Shown here one piece after another: positions 36,947-45,316 of a stretch of 64,000 nt of DNA. A program made the translations under genes and the position numbers. The stretch is from NCBI RefSeq assembly GCF_007896845.1, contig NZ_VOHS01000016.1:1-64000 (forward strand), read 5' to 3'. Below the pieces are notes generated by a model. It saw only the letters and a program-made list of their open reading frames with translations, made no database searches and was not told the DNA's origin. The number at the start of each line of letters is the position of its first letter. Positions within the stretch are counted from its first letter, which is position 1. Source of the DNA: Chitinophaga pinensis. GTDB taxonomy: Bacteria > Bacteroidota > Bacteroidia > Chitinophagales > Chitinophagaceae.

Positions 36947-38477
36947 CCACCGCACTGTTTCTGACAAACAACACTGCCATCAGTGCGCCCAGAAAGCCCA
37001 GTATACCGGAGATCCGCATAATCTTTCCATAGGCATCAATAAAACTATCGTGATATAATTGCCTTACTTTTTTACTTTCTTCTTCATTTAATACAGCAGG
37101 CGGCCGGGCATTACCCAATTCAGCTGTCTGTTGTACGACCTCCTTACGGTCCTGTTCTTTCAAGGATAAAGCAGGCAATTCCTTTTGTAGAAAACCAGCA
37201 AAGAACAATACCGCCATCGCCCCAAAAATAGCATTGGCAAAGACACCTGCTATACGCGACAATGCATTATTAATACCTGATGCCGTTCCTGAATAATGAT
37301 CACTGACAGCGCCCATAACGGTCGCCGTCAATGGCGCAACAGTAAAAGACATTCCCAAACCAAAGACGACAATTCCGGGGAAGAAGGTGGTGAAATAGGC
37401 AGACGGTCCGGGTGTTTGTTTAATGAAGGATAAGAGTAACAGACCTGTTCCGGCAATAGCGGGTCCGATGGTCAATAACAAACGCGGACCATACTTATCT
37501 GCCAGAGTACCTGCGAAACGGGCGACCAATACCATCAGAATGGTAAAGGGCAGAAAGGTGAGTCCGGATTGCAACTGATCATAGCCCTGCACCTGCACCA
37601 GATTCAATGACAGGAACAACATGCCTGCGCTTAGTCCTGCATACAGGAAGAAGGTCAGCAGGTTGGCACCCGAGAAGGTCATATTTTTAAAGAGGGATAA
37701 GGGCATCATCGGATGCGGACTCCTGCGCTCAATGATGATGAAGATAATCAACAACAATATCCCGAGACTCAATGACAGATAGACCTGCCAGTTATTGAAA
37801 CCGGTATCAGGAATCCGCAGAAAACCGAAGGTCACTGCTGCCAGTCCGGCGGCAATAGAAAAAGCGCCGGCAAAGTCGAGCGTCTTATCCTGCGTATCAT
37901 CAATACTCTCATTGACTTTTCGCCACAAGATCAGTACGGCGACAATACCGATCGGCACATTGATAAAAAAGATATAGCGCCAGTAACCTGCATCTGCGAG
38001 TGCGCCACCGAGTACTGGTCCGCCGATAGTCACTACCGTCGTAAAAGCTGACCATGTACCGATCGCCTTTCCTCTTTCCTTTTCATGTATGGAAGACGAT
38101 ATCAGGGACAGACTGCCCGGTATCATGAGCGCACCACCAATACCCTGTAACATTCTGAACAGTATCAGTAAGGTGACATCACCTGCAATACCACAGGCTG
38201 CGGAACCAGCGATAAAGATCAGTATACCGGCTACAAAGACCCTTTTCCGGCCCAGCCTGTCGCCCAATGAACCCCCGATCAGCATCAGTGCTGCCAGCAT
38301 CAGTAGATAAGCATTCAGGATCCAGAAGAGATCTGTACCTGAAGCGTGCATACTTTTCTGAATGGAGGGTAAGACGACATTGAGCGCGGTGCCATCAATA
38401 AAGGCCATTGCGGAAGCCATAATTGCGGAGATCATGATCCATCTGCCTGCGGCACTGGAAAGGGGGACTGTTGCCAT
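36927..38477 (-). CDS. MFS drug-efflux transporter, DHA2 (EmrB/QacA) type
   Basis: A 516-residue transporter with about 14 transmembrane segments. Family motifs are clear: AMAFIDGTALNVVLPSIQKS (helix 1), GGSLGDRLGRKRVF (motif A), FRMLQGIGGALMIPGSLSLI, and ATVMGAVSDHYSGTASGINN in the C-terminal half. Such pumps expel antibiotics, dyes or metabolites using the proton gradient. It is transcribed alone on the minus strand; no adjacent MarR/TetR regulator or HlyD-type adaptor is present. Its last codons overlap the serine-hydrolase relic. Confidence 0.92.
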   Translation of the reverse strand: MATVPLSSAAGRWIMISAIMASAMAFIDGTALNVVLPSIQKSMHASGTDLFWILNAYLLMLAALMLIGGSLGDRLGRKRVFVAGILIFIAGSAACGIAGDVTLLILFRMLQGIGGALMIPGSLSLISSSIHEKERGKAIGTWSAFTTVVTIGGPVLGGALADAGYWRYIFFINVPIGIVAVLILWRKVNESIDDTQDKTLDFAGAFSIAAGLAAVTFGFLRIPDTGFNNWQVYLSLSLGILLLIIFIIIERRSPHPMMPLSLFKNMTFSGANLLTFFLYAGLSAGMLFLSLNLVQVQGYDQLQSGLTFLPFTILMVLVARFAGTLADKYGPRLLLTIGPAIAGTGLLLLSFIKQTPGPSAYFTTFFPGIVVFGLGMSFTVAPLTATVMGAVSDHYSGTASGINNALSRIAGVFANAIFGAMAVLFFAGFLQKELPALSLKEQDRKEVVQQTAELGNARPPAVLNEEESKKVRQLYHDSFIDAYGKIMRISGILGFLGALMAVLFVRNSAVATSKPD

Positions 38478-38940
38478 TACAGCAATTTAGGTAAAATTCA
38501 GTTTGCCGGAGGCGGTATCAGCAGTCAAACGTGGATTTCGGCATGTCTTCCGATGATTCCGGCAGCGGATTAACAACAATAAAAATGCTACAGTTGTTAG
38601 TGACTGTAGCTTTCGTTCGTTTATACTGCTGTTTAGTCTGTAGTCGTTGTACAGGCAGGATTTGTTGCTTTGATGCGCATGCCTGATCCGAAGAATGTCC
38701 GTTATGGGCACTCATACCCTGTTTATTGATAAGGCTGTTGAAGGTGTAAATCCTTTCGACGCAGTATTGATACCTGAGATGCCTGCTGATAGCAGTTTAT
38801 GCATGTTGTTAGCTATGCACTGCTGTTACAGAAACAATCAGACGTATACAATTTATCCGCAGCATTGCAGATTACCACAATACCGATCTGTCAGGGACAA
38901 TGCTATTTATAAGAGGGAATAAAGGAAATCAACAATGGGT
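38478..38940. other. Gene-poor intergenic region
   Basis: About 460 bases between the MFS gene and the tRNA-Cys pair. Several short frames exist on both strands, none with recognisable sequence. I see no RNA gene. Confidence 0.35.
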
Positions 38941-38953
38941 AGTTAAAACAAAA

Positions 38954-38979
38954 AACGGATTACATTGCTGTAATCCGTT
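38954..38979 (-). terminator. Terminator of tRNA-Cys copy 1
   Basis: Perfect 11-bp stem AACGGATTACA / TGTAATCCGTT with a TTGC loop, directly 3' of the tRNA on the minus strand, followed by a U-tract. Confidence 0.85.
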
Positions 38980-38982
38980 CTG

Positions 38983-39053
38983 AGGTTTCGAGCGGATTCG
39001 AACCGCTGTAGGAGCTTTTGCAGAGCTCAGCCTAGCCACTCGGCCACGAAACC
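38983..39053 (-). tRNA. tRNA-Cys (anticodon GCA), copy 1
   Basis: A 71-base cloverleaf on the minus strand: acceptor GGTTTCG/CGAAACC, anticodon stem GAGCT/AGCTC around CTGCAAA (anticodon GCA), T-arm AGCGG-TTCGAAT-CCGCT. CCA is not encoded. Sequence identical to the copy at 39296. Confidence 0.95.
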
Positions 39054-39083
39054 CTATCTATTCTCATCTGTCTGATGAGATCG

Positions 39084-39112
39084 CAAATGTAGTAAATTTT
39101 AGATATTCACAA
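39084..39112 (-). promoter_or_regulatory. Promoter of tRNA-Cys copy 1
   Basis: On the minus strand TTG (39112-39110), 18 bases, TACATTTG (39091-39084), about 31 bases before the tRNA. Matches the Bacteroidota consensus. Confidence 0.8.
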
Positions 39113-39266
39113 AAAGAGAAATAAAATAAAAATTAAAACAGTCTGCTGAATGATATACGTATATAGATAAACGTTAGTAAACCGGAGATCAGCGGCACTG
39201 ATATCTGCAAGTGCCGGTAAAAAGTAATACGACAAAAGTATGTTTAGTGACCAGCTGTAAAACAAA

Positions 39267-39292
39267 AAAGGATTACATTGCTGTAATCCTTT
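39267..39292 (-). terminator. Terminator of tRNA-Cys copy 2
   Basis: Perfect 11-bp stem AAAGGATTACA / TGTAATCCTTT with the same TTGC loop as copy 1 and a U-tract. Confidence 0.85.
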
Positions 39293-39295
39293 TCG

Positions 39296-39366
39296 AGGTT
39301 TCGAGCGGATTCGAACCGCTGTAGGAGCTTTTGCAGAGCTCAGCCTAGCCACTCGGCCACGAAACC
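39296..39366 (-). tRNA. tRNA-Cys (anticodon GCA), copy 2
   Basis: Identical 71-base sequence to copy 1, 313 bases away. Promoter, tRNA and terminator have all been duplicated. The flanks have diverged more than the gene. Confidence 0.95.
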
Positions 39367-39397
39367 TTTTTGTTCGTCCCATTGTTTGATGGGATTG

Positions 39398-39427
39398 CAA
39401 AAGTAGGAAATTTTAGATATTTGCCAA
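39398..39427 (-). promoter_or_regulatory. Promoter of tRNA-Cys copy 2
   Basis: On the minus strand TTG (39427-39425), 19 bases, TACTTTTG (39405-39398). Same design as copy 1. Confidence 0.8.
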
Positions 39428-39454
39428 ATATATTTTAAAAAAATATCAAAAAAG

Positions 39455-40333
39455 ATGAATACACGCATTGCAGAATCAGAACTGATATTGAATAGCCGGG
39501 GGGCCGTATACCATCTGGATCTCACACCGGATGAGCTCTCCAATACGATTATCACTGTGGGGGATCCTGATCGTGTGCCGGAAGTCAGCAAACATTTTGA
39601 TAAAGTGGAAGTAAAACGTCAGCACAGGGAATTTGTGAGTCACACCGGTTATATCGGACAAAAACGACTGACGGTTGTATCGACTGGTATTGGTACTGAC
39701 AACATTGATATCGTGTTAAATGAACTGGATGCACTGGTTAATATCGATTTTGCAAGCCGTACGATAAAACCGGCTCTTACCCGTTTACAGATTGTCCGTC
39801 TGGGTACCTCTGGTGCGTTACAGGGCAATGTGCCTGTTGACAGCTTTGTTGTGTCTTCTCATGGCGTCGGACTGGATAACCTCCTGCCCTGGTATTCCTT
39901 TGAAAATACACCGGAAGAGACATCCCTGCTGGATGCATTTCATCAGCAGGTAGCACTGCGTCCCGGTAGTGCCAATCCTTATCTGATCAGTGCAGCACCT
40001 TCACTGGCAGCAAGATTCACAACAGGATATATCAGTGGCATTACGGTGACATGTCCGGGTTTTTATGCGCCACAAGGCCGTGCACTGAGAGGACCACTCT
40101 CCCATCCACAGCTATTAGAGCATTTAACTGCTTTCAGACATGGAGATCACTATATCTCTAACTTCGAGATGGAGACAGCGGGTATCTACGGACTGGGCCG
40201 TGTACTGGGACATGACTGTCTGTCTATCAGTGCGATCGTAGCAAACAGAATCGGCCAGCAGTTTACAAAAGATGGCGCTGCAGCGGTTGCCAATCTGATT
40301 AAGCAATCAGTTGAGATCATTGCGGGAAATTAG
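39455..40333 (+). CDS. Nucleoside phosphorylase
   Basis: A 292-residue phosphorylase of the PNP/UDP family. ITVGDPDRVPEVSKHFD gives the phosphate-binding loop near the N-terminus, VVSTGIGTDNIDIVLNEL and RLGTSGALQGNVPVDSF the core, and ISNFEMETAGIYGLGRVLG the conserved base/ribose-binding block (FEMET/S). It most resembles the uridine phosphorylase-like branch and would split a nucleoside and phosphate into a base and ribose 1-phosphate in nucleotide salvage. The start at 39455 is 88 bases from tRNA-Cys copy 2. Confidence 0.9.
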   Translation: MNTRIAESELILNSRGAVYHLDLTPDELSNTIITVGDPDRVPEVSKHFDKVEVKRQHREFVSHTGYIGQKRLTVVSTGIGTDNIDIVLNELDALVNIDFASRTIKPALTRLQIVRLGTSGALQGNVPVDSFVVSSHGVGLDNLLPWYSFENTPEETSLLDAFHQQVALRPGSANPYLISAAPSLAARFTTGYISGITVTCPGFYAPQGRALRGPLSHPQLLEHLTAFRHGDHYISNFEMETAGIYGLGRVLGHDCLSISAIVANRIGQQFTKDGAAAVANLIKQSVEIIAGN

Positions 40334-40359
40334 GCATTAAAGCATCAGCAATATCTGAT

Positions 40360-40392
40360 ATAGAGGCGGTTCAGTATCTGAATCGCCTCTAT
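40360..40392 (+). terminator. Terminator of the phosphorylase gene
   Basis: 15-bp stem ATAGAGGCGGTTCAG / CTGAATCGCCTCTAT (one G-T wobble) with a TAT loop and a T-rich tail, 27 bases past the stop. Confidence 0.85.
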
Positions 40393-40602
40393 TCTTTTAT
40401 AGATGAACTTATCAGGTTATGTCCGGCGTATTGATACAGTGGTATCTATACCATTGATTTAATCTGTTTTACGCAGCATTTCATGTTTATTACCGATAGC
40501 TGATAGTTTCTGCCAGCCGCGTTTTGATACAAAATTCCTAATTCCTGATCCGCAATTCCTGATTGGCAAAATCCTGATTGAAATTTCTTAAATTCGCTCC
40601 TT

Positions 40603-41388
40603 ATGTCAGCAATACATTTCTACAAATACCAGGGTACCGGCAATGATTTCGTTATCATGGATAACCGCAACGGCGAATACAATTTCCTTACAGAAAAACA
40701 GGTGCACTTTCTTTGTGACAGACGTTTCGGAATCGGAGCAGACGGTCTGATGTTGCTGAATAAGGAGGAAGGATATGACTTTGGTATGAAGTATTACAAT
40801 GCCGATGGCCGTGAAAGCAGTATGTGTGGTAATGGAGGTCGTTGTCTGGTTGCTTTTGCCCGTAAAATGGGGCTGACAGGCGAAAAACTAAGCTTTCTGG
40901 CAGTTGATGGTCCACATGAAGCTACCTTACATGGAGATGATTGGGTAAATCTGAAAATGCAGGATGTGAGTGGTATTGAGATCAATGCACTCCATTCCTA
41001 TCTGAATACCGGTTCTCCGCATTATGTAATGTTCGTGGAAGATGTAAAAGCAGTAGATGTACATAGCGAAGGTAAACGGATCCGCTATAATGACCGCTTT
41101 GCCAAAGAAGGCACTAACGTGAACTTTGTACAGTCGCTCGATAAAGGCATTTTCGTTCGCACCTACGAACGCGGTGTAGAAGACGAAACCTATTCCTGTG
41201 GTACCGGCGTGACTGCTGCAGCACTGATGACTGCCGGTCCGGCAACAAAAGAATACGTCGTACCCGTACAAACGCTGGGTGGCAAACTGGAAGTACGCTT
41301 TAACCGTATTGGTGAAAAAGCTTACGATAATATCTGGCTTTGCGGACCCGCCACCCTTGTATTCGAGGGAAATATCACATTGCCATAA
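40603..41388 (+). CDS. dapF: Diaminopimelate epimerase
   Basis: A 261-residue epimerase with both catalytic cysteines: Cys75 in ESSMCGNGGRC and Cys199 in YSCGTGVTAA. The N-terminal GTGNDFVIMDNR is the usual start, and TNVNFVQSLDKG and RTYERGVEDE complete the family signature. It converts LL-diaminopimelate to the meso form for peptidoglycan and lysine. It ends 27 bases before corA, which has its own promoter. Just upstream (40530-40580) lie several short AATTCCTGATT-like repeats. Confidence 0.96.
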   Translation: MSAIHFYKYQGTGNDFVIMDNRNGEYNFLTEKQVHFLCDRRFGIGADGLMLLNKEEGYDFGMKYYNADGRESSMCGNGGRCLVAFARKMGLTGEKLSFLAVDGPHEATLHGDDWVNLKMQDVSGIEINALHSYLNTGSPHYVMFVEDVKAVDVHSEGKRIRYNDRFAKEGTNVNFVQSLDKGIFVRTYERGVEDETYSCGTGVTAAALMTAGPATKEYVVPVQTLGGKLEVRFNRIGEKAYDNIWLCGPATLVFEGNITLP

Positions 41389-41408
41389 CTTTAATTGTTC
41401 TACCTTTG
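41380..41408 (+). promoter_or_regulatory. Promoter of corA
   Basis: TTG (41380-41382), 18 bases, TACCTTTG (41401-41408), only 7 bases before the ATG at 41416. The -33 element lies in the last codons of dapF, and the transcript would be nearly leaderless. Confidence 0.7.
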
Positions 41409-41415
41409 CGGCCGG

Positions 41416-42354
41416 ATGATTCAATATTTCAAAAATATAGACTCGCGCACGGTAGAAATTTCGGGACCTGAAAACGGGGCCTGGGTAAATATTACCCCTC
41501 CTCTGAAACAGGCAGAATTTGCCCAGCTCTCCGAAGAACTGGACATACCTCTCGACTTCCTGACCGACTCGCTCGATATAGACGAGAAGTCCCGCTATGA
41601 GCTGGAGGATAATGTGAAGCTGATCGTCATCAAAACTCCGACGGAAAACAATTCCATCAATGAGAGTGATGCGTATTACATTACCATCCCGATTGTAATC
41701 ATCCTGACGCACAATCAGATCCTGACGGTTAACTCATTCGACAACGCGGCTATTAACCGCTTTCTGAATACCTTCCATAACCGTCATCCCGAGAAAAGAA
41801 ACATGATGGTGCTGAAGATCTTCGAAAAGGTAACCATGAACTTCCTCGATTACCTGAAAGAGATCAACCAGCGCAGAAATATACTGGAACAAAAACTATA
41901 TGACAGCAATCGTAACGAGGAACTGTTGTATATCATGCGTATCCAGAAAAGTCTGGTATACTTCCTGACTGCATTGCGCAGCAATGAACTGCTGTTGATG
42001 AAACTGGAACGTACCAACTTCCTCGGTCTGAACGAAGACGAGAAAGAATTTCTGCATGACCTCATTGTAGACACCTCACAAGCGCTTGAAATGGCGAACG
42101 TCTACACCAACATCCTTAGCAGTTCAATGGATGCCTTTGCCAGCATCATTTCCAATAACCTGAACCTGGTAATGAAACGCCTCACGTCCATTACAATCGT
42201 ACTCACCTTCCCGGTACTTGTAGCCAGTATCTATGGTATGAACGTGGAGATTCCTTTTGCGCATTCAACGCATGCGTTCTATATCCCCGTCATACTCTCT
42301 ATTGTGATCTCCGTGATCATGAGCTGGTACTTTATGAAGAAGAAATGGTTCTGA
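41416..42354 (+). CDS. corA: CorA family magnesium/cobalt transporter
   Basis: A 312-residue CorA-like channel protein. The long N-terminal cytosolic domain includes NVKLIVIKTPTENNSINESD and many helical segments. The pore signature is SIYGMNVEIPF (GMN motif), between two C-terminal transmembrane helices, and the end is MKKKWF. It would move Mg2+ (or Co2+, Ni2+) down the membrane potential as a pentamer. The ATG at 41416 is chosen because upstream codons overlap the promoter. Probably co-transcribed with the Nudix gene. Confidence 0.92.
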   Translation: MIQYFKNIDSRTVEISGPENGAWVNITPPLKQAEFAQLSEELDIPLDFLTDSLDIDEKSRYELEDNVKLIVIKTPTENNSINESDAYYITIPIVIILTHNQILTVNSFDNAAINRFLNTFHNRHPEKRNMMVLKIFEKVTMNFLDYLKEINQRRNILEQKLYDSNRNEELLYIMRIQKSLVYFLTALRSNELLLMKLERTNFLGLNEDEKEFLHDLIVDTSQALEMANVYTNILSSSMDAFASIISNNLNLVMKRLTSITIVLTFPVLVASIYGMNVEIPFAHSTHAFYIPVILSIVISVIMSWYFMKKKWF

Positions 42355-42376
42355 TACTATTAAATCTGTTTTCCCG

Positions 42377-42826
42377 ATGCAAGGTTTCAATGTACGCGTA
42401 TATGGTGTAATGTTCAACGAGCAGAAACAGGTGCTCGTGACTGATGAATTCATCAAAGGAGGATACTTTACGAAGTTTCCCGGCGGCGGACTGGAATTCG
42501 GGGAAGGTACTTTACAGTGCGTAGTAAGAGAGTTTCAGGAAGAACTGGGACTGGAAGTGGAGGTAGTTGAGCATATCTATACAACTGATTTCTTTCAGAT
42601 CTCCGCTTTTGGCGACGGTTCGCAGATCATCTCTATCTATTATCTGGTGAAACCATTGGCTCCATTCAATTTTCCCCTGCTGGAAAAACCTTTCGGATTT
42701 GAAGTACCAGAAGGCGCATTAGAAGTAGAAGGCGCCAGATGGATCAATTGGGAAGAGTTCTCCGCCGAAGCAGTCACCCTTCCCATTGATAAAGTAGTAG
42801 CCGATCTGGTGAAAGTCCGTTACTGA
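42377..42826 (+). CDS. Nudix hydrolase
   Basis: A 149-residue Nudix protein. The Nudix box spans residues 37-59 (GGLEFGE...REFQEELGL), with the expected REXXEE metal-binding glutamates. The protein has no additional domain. It would hydrolyse a nucleoside diphosphate linked to another moiety. Substrate unknown. It follows corA after 22 bases and meets the queuosine transporter gene on the opposite strand with no gap. Confidence 0.9.
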   Translation: MQGFNVRVYGVMFNEQKQVLVTDEFIKGGYFTKFPGGGLEFGEGTLQCVVREFQEELGLEVEVVEHIYTTDFFQISAFGDGSQIISIYYLVKPLAPFNFPLLEKPFGFEVPEGALEVEGARWINWEEFSAEAVTLPIDKVVADLVKVRY

Positions 42827-43624
42827 TTATTCATTTACCAGCACAGGTTCTTCTTTACCCATTGCAACAGCCTTCATACTTGCGGCTGTCTTATGCCCCA
42901 GATAGCGCTCAATTAATTTTTCTGCATAATAGATCACCGGCGTCAGCAGGATGGCCACTGTAAACTTGTAAATATAGTTTACCACGCATACGGCTAATAC
43001 CAGCTGCCAGCTCCAGTCCTTACCCAGCTTAAATGCGATAAACAGTACTATAAAGCTGTCTACCAGCTGCGATATCAGCGTAGAACCCGTGGCTCTTAAC
43101 CACATGTGTTTATCCCCTGTCGCCCTTTTAATACGGTGGAATACAGTTACATCTACGATCTGGCTGACCAGAAACGCCGCAATACTACCCAGAATGATCC
43201 ACATACCCTGACCGAAGATGCCATTGAAGGCTTTCGTCATATCAGGAATACCATCGTTAACACCAGAACCGATCCAGAAATCAGCCGGCGGTACGCCCAT
43301 GGCTACATAGAACATCACGAATGCATATGCGATCAGCGATACCGCAATGTAGGAAATACGTCTTACGGCCTTCGGACCGTAGTATTCATTGACAATATCT
43401 GTCATCACAAATTCCAGTGGCCAGAGTATTACGCCACAGGTAAGATTGAAAGAGAGGTTGTCCTGACCAAACAGCGTGAAGGTATGAACGGGAATCCCGA
43501 ACAGCTTCTCCAGCGAAAAGATCTTACCTCCGATACACTCCGCGATCAAAGCATTGGCCACGAAAAAGGAACAGAAGAAGATGAAAAGTTTAGTTGGTCT
43601 GTCTTTTAGAATGTTGTTTATCAT
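42827..43624 (-). CDS. Queuosine precursor transporter (YhhQ/VUT family)
   Basis: A 265-residue membrane protein with about six transmembrane segments. It begins MINNILKDRPTKLFIFFCSF, with family motifs ALIAECIGGKIFSLEK, VILWPLEFVMTDIVNEYYG and SQIVDVTVFHRIKRATG (the QxxD/RH block), and the conserved WLRATGSTLISQLVDSFIVL. YhhQ carries 7-cyano-7-deazaguanine-type precursors for queuosine tRNA modification. The start at 43624 overlaps the upstream small gene's stop by four bases (ATGA), so the pair is coupled. Confidence 0.9.
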   Translation of the reverse strand: MINNILKDRPTKLFIFFCSFFVANALIAECIGGKIFSLEKLFGIPVHTFTLFGQDNLSFNLTCGVILWPLEFVMTDIVNEYYGPKAVRRISYIAVSLIAYAFVMFYVAMGVPPADFWIGSGVNDGIPDMTKAFNGIFGQGMWIILGSIAAFLVSQIVDVTVFHRIKRATGDKHMWLRATGSTLISQLVDSFIVLFIAFKLGKDWSWQLVLAVCVVNYIYKFTVAILLTPVIYYAEKLIERYLGHKTAASMKAVAMGKEEPVLVNE

Positions 43625-43905
43625 CTGAAGAGGAAATAAAATTGCACCAGTAAAATTATGATATTCATTATAAAAACATATGGAGGAAGTTCTGCCCACG
43701 CTATCTTGCGGCGCCACAGGGCTATAGAAGAGAACAATAATACCAGCAGATTCAACGGGAACGCAAACATGATACCCATTGGCAGGATGAATTTCAATAA
43801 CTCCGGCGCCTGGCCTTTGAAGTCAATATAATAAGATGCTTCCGCCGCCAGAAAGCAAATGTTACAGATAAATGCCAGCTTTAAAAAGAATCGAAAGCGC
43901 CCCAT
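43621..43905 (-). CDS. Small membrane protein, 94 aa
   Basis: A hydrophobic 94-residue protein with three predicted transmembrane segments (about residues 8-24, 38-62, 71-92), beginning MGRFRFFLKLAFICNICFLA. It overlaps the queuosine transporter by ATGA. I do not recognise a family. Such small proteins are often found beside vitamin-type transporters and may help assembly. Confidence 0.75.
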   Translation of the reverse strand: MGRFRFFLKLAFICNICFLAAEASYYIDFKGQAPELLKFILPMGIMFAFPLNLLVLLFSSIALWRRKIAWAELPPYVFIMNIIILLVQFYFLFR

Positions 43906-43980
43906 TATTGAATTTTCGGATAAATTACAGTTATTTTGCTTTCCCTGGTCAGAATTTTAAACAAAAGGATTGTATAACTC

Positions 43981-44907
43981 ATGGAAATAGCGGTATCAGT
44001 TGTCATTTGTTCATATAACAGAGAAGCCTATATCATCGAGGCCATTGATAGTCTGTATAAACAGGATATTGATAAACAACGCTATGAAGTGATTGTGGTG
44101 GATAATAACAGCAAGGATAATACCGCTGCCAAAGTCGCGGAATATATCCGGTCACATCCTGACATGCAGATCGCTTATTATCTGGAAACACGGCAGGGCG
44201 CTTCTTATGCACGTAATACCGGTGCTGAAAAATCAAGTGGTCAACTGATCTGTTGTATGGACGACGATGCAGTCGCCATGCCGGGATATCTGCAGAACAT
44301 CATTACTTTCTTTGACCAGCATCCGGATGCGACCGGTCTCGGTGGACGTATCATCCCACGCTACATCCCTTCAGAGCCAAAATGGATGTCCCATTATGTG
44401 TCCTCTCTTGTAGGGAACTTTGATTATAGTCCGGAGGCAAAACCCTTTGAAAACGGCCGTTATCCTCTGGAATCCAATATGATTGTACGTCGTGATGACT
44501 TCTTCGCAGTAGGTGGTTTTAATACCAGTCTGCCCGGCGTAAAAGGCACACTCCGCGTAGGTGGTGAAGGCAAAGAATTCTTCTATAAACTGATTGAAAG
44601 AGGTGGTATCATTTACTATGATCCTGCGGTGATCGTACATCACGTGGTGGAAGTAAAGAAACTGACGTCCGAATACATGTACCGTGTGGCTTCCGGCATC
44701 GGCCGTGGTGAGAAGGTACGGATGACAACCAAAGGCAGCGCTGCGGTGCATAAGAAAAGCCTCGAATACCTGTTTAAACTGGGCGCTTCCTTTGTAATAG
44801 GTGGCTACTACTTATTACAGGGAAAGCCGGCTAAAACATGGCCGGTGATACAGTTCCGGATTGATGTGCTGAAAGGATATTGGGAGCCGGTACATAGAGA
44901 CAATTAG
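43981..44907 (+). CDS. Glycosyltransferase family 2 protein
   Basis: A 308-residue GT-A glycosyltransferase. It begins MEIAVSVVICSYNREAYIIE, then VIVVDNNSKDNTAA and ICCMDDDAVAMPGYL, which holds the DxD-type metal/nucleotide site. FNTSLPGVKGTLRVGGEGKE (the acceptor/ED block) follows. A hydrophobic stretch near the C-terminus (FVIGGYYLLQG) suggests membrane association. Sugar and acceptor unknown. It is isolated from the other glycan genes at 48-54 kb and ends in a strong terminator. Confidence 0.88.
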   Translation: MEIAVSVVICSYNREAYIIEAIDSLYKQDIDKQRYEVIVVDNNSKDNTAAKVAEYIRSHPDMQIAYYLETRQGASYARNTGAEKSSGQLICCMDDDAVAMPGYLQNIITFFDQHPDATGLGGRIIPRYIPSEPKWMSHYVSSLVGNFDYSPEAKPFENGRYPLESNMIVRRDDFFAVGGFNTSLPGVKGTLRVGGEGKEFFYKLIERGGIIYYDPAVIVHHVVEVKKLTSEYMYRVASGIGRGEKVRMTTKGSAAVHKKSLEYLFKLGASFVIGGYYLLQGKPAKTWPVIQFRIDVLKGYWEPVHRDN

Positions 44908-44979
44908 AAATCAGGAGTTAAGAACTAAGAGTTAGTAATGCTGGCTTCACGGCGTTCCTTAGGAAACAAATATCTGAGG

Positions 44980-45007
44980 GTCTGGATGGTTTTGATACCA
45001 TCCAGAC
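44980..45007 (+). terminator. Terminator of the GT2 gene
   Basis: Perfect 11-bp stem GTCTGGATGGT / ACCATCCAGAC with a 6-base loop and seven T bases, 72 bases past the GT2 stop. Confidence 0.9.
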
Positions 45008-45081
45008 TTTTTTTATTGGCTATGGCTTCGTTATCGTTAGTAACAGGGTGCTATTTAAGTGAGTTGGACAGCAGCCGGCAA

Positions 45082-45237
45082 AGGCAGTATGGGCTGGCAG
45101 GCTGTAGTTCTTTGAAGTTGCGTGCTATGGGGCGGTGGGATGGAGATTTTGGCGGTGGGGGTAGATTAAACCCCTGGGTGCAAGGGCTCAGCAGACGTCA
45201 AAGAACTAAGGCCAGCCAGCTCCATCTGCCATTGCCT
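45082..45237. repeat. Large imperfect palindromic element
   Basis: Arms pair AGTTCTTTGA (45106-45115) with its complement (45198-45207), GGCTGGC (45092-45098) with GCCAGCC (45211-45217) and AGGCA with TGCCT at the outside. The ~80-base interior is GC-rich. It precedes the tandem array and is not similar to the 240-bp units as far as I can see by eye. Confidence 0.55.
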
Positions 45238-45316
45238 GTCTTGACGGCAACCACTTAAGATAGTGAGGGCCTTGGGGAATGCACTTATTCGCATGGAGTT
45301 CAGTATAACTACGAAA

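Noticed and set aside
38695..38922. 75-codon frame between the MFS and tRNA-Cys genes
   Set aside because: No conserved motif, rare-looking codon use and no promoter.
44935..45258. 106-codon frame after the GT2 gene
   Set aside because: It overlaps a strong terminator and the palindromic element, and its sequence looks non-protein-like.
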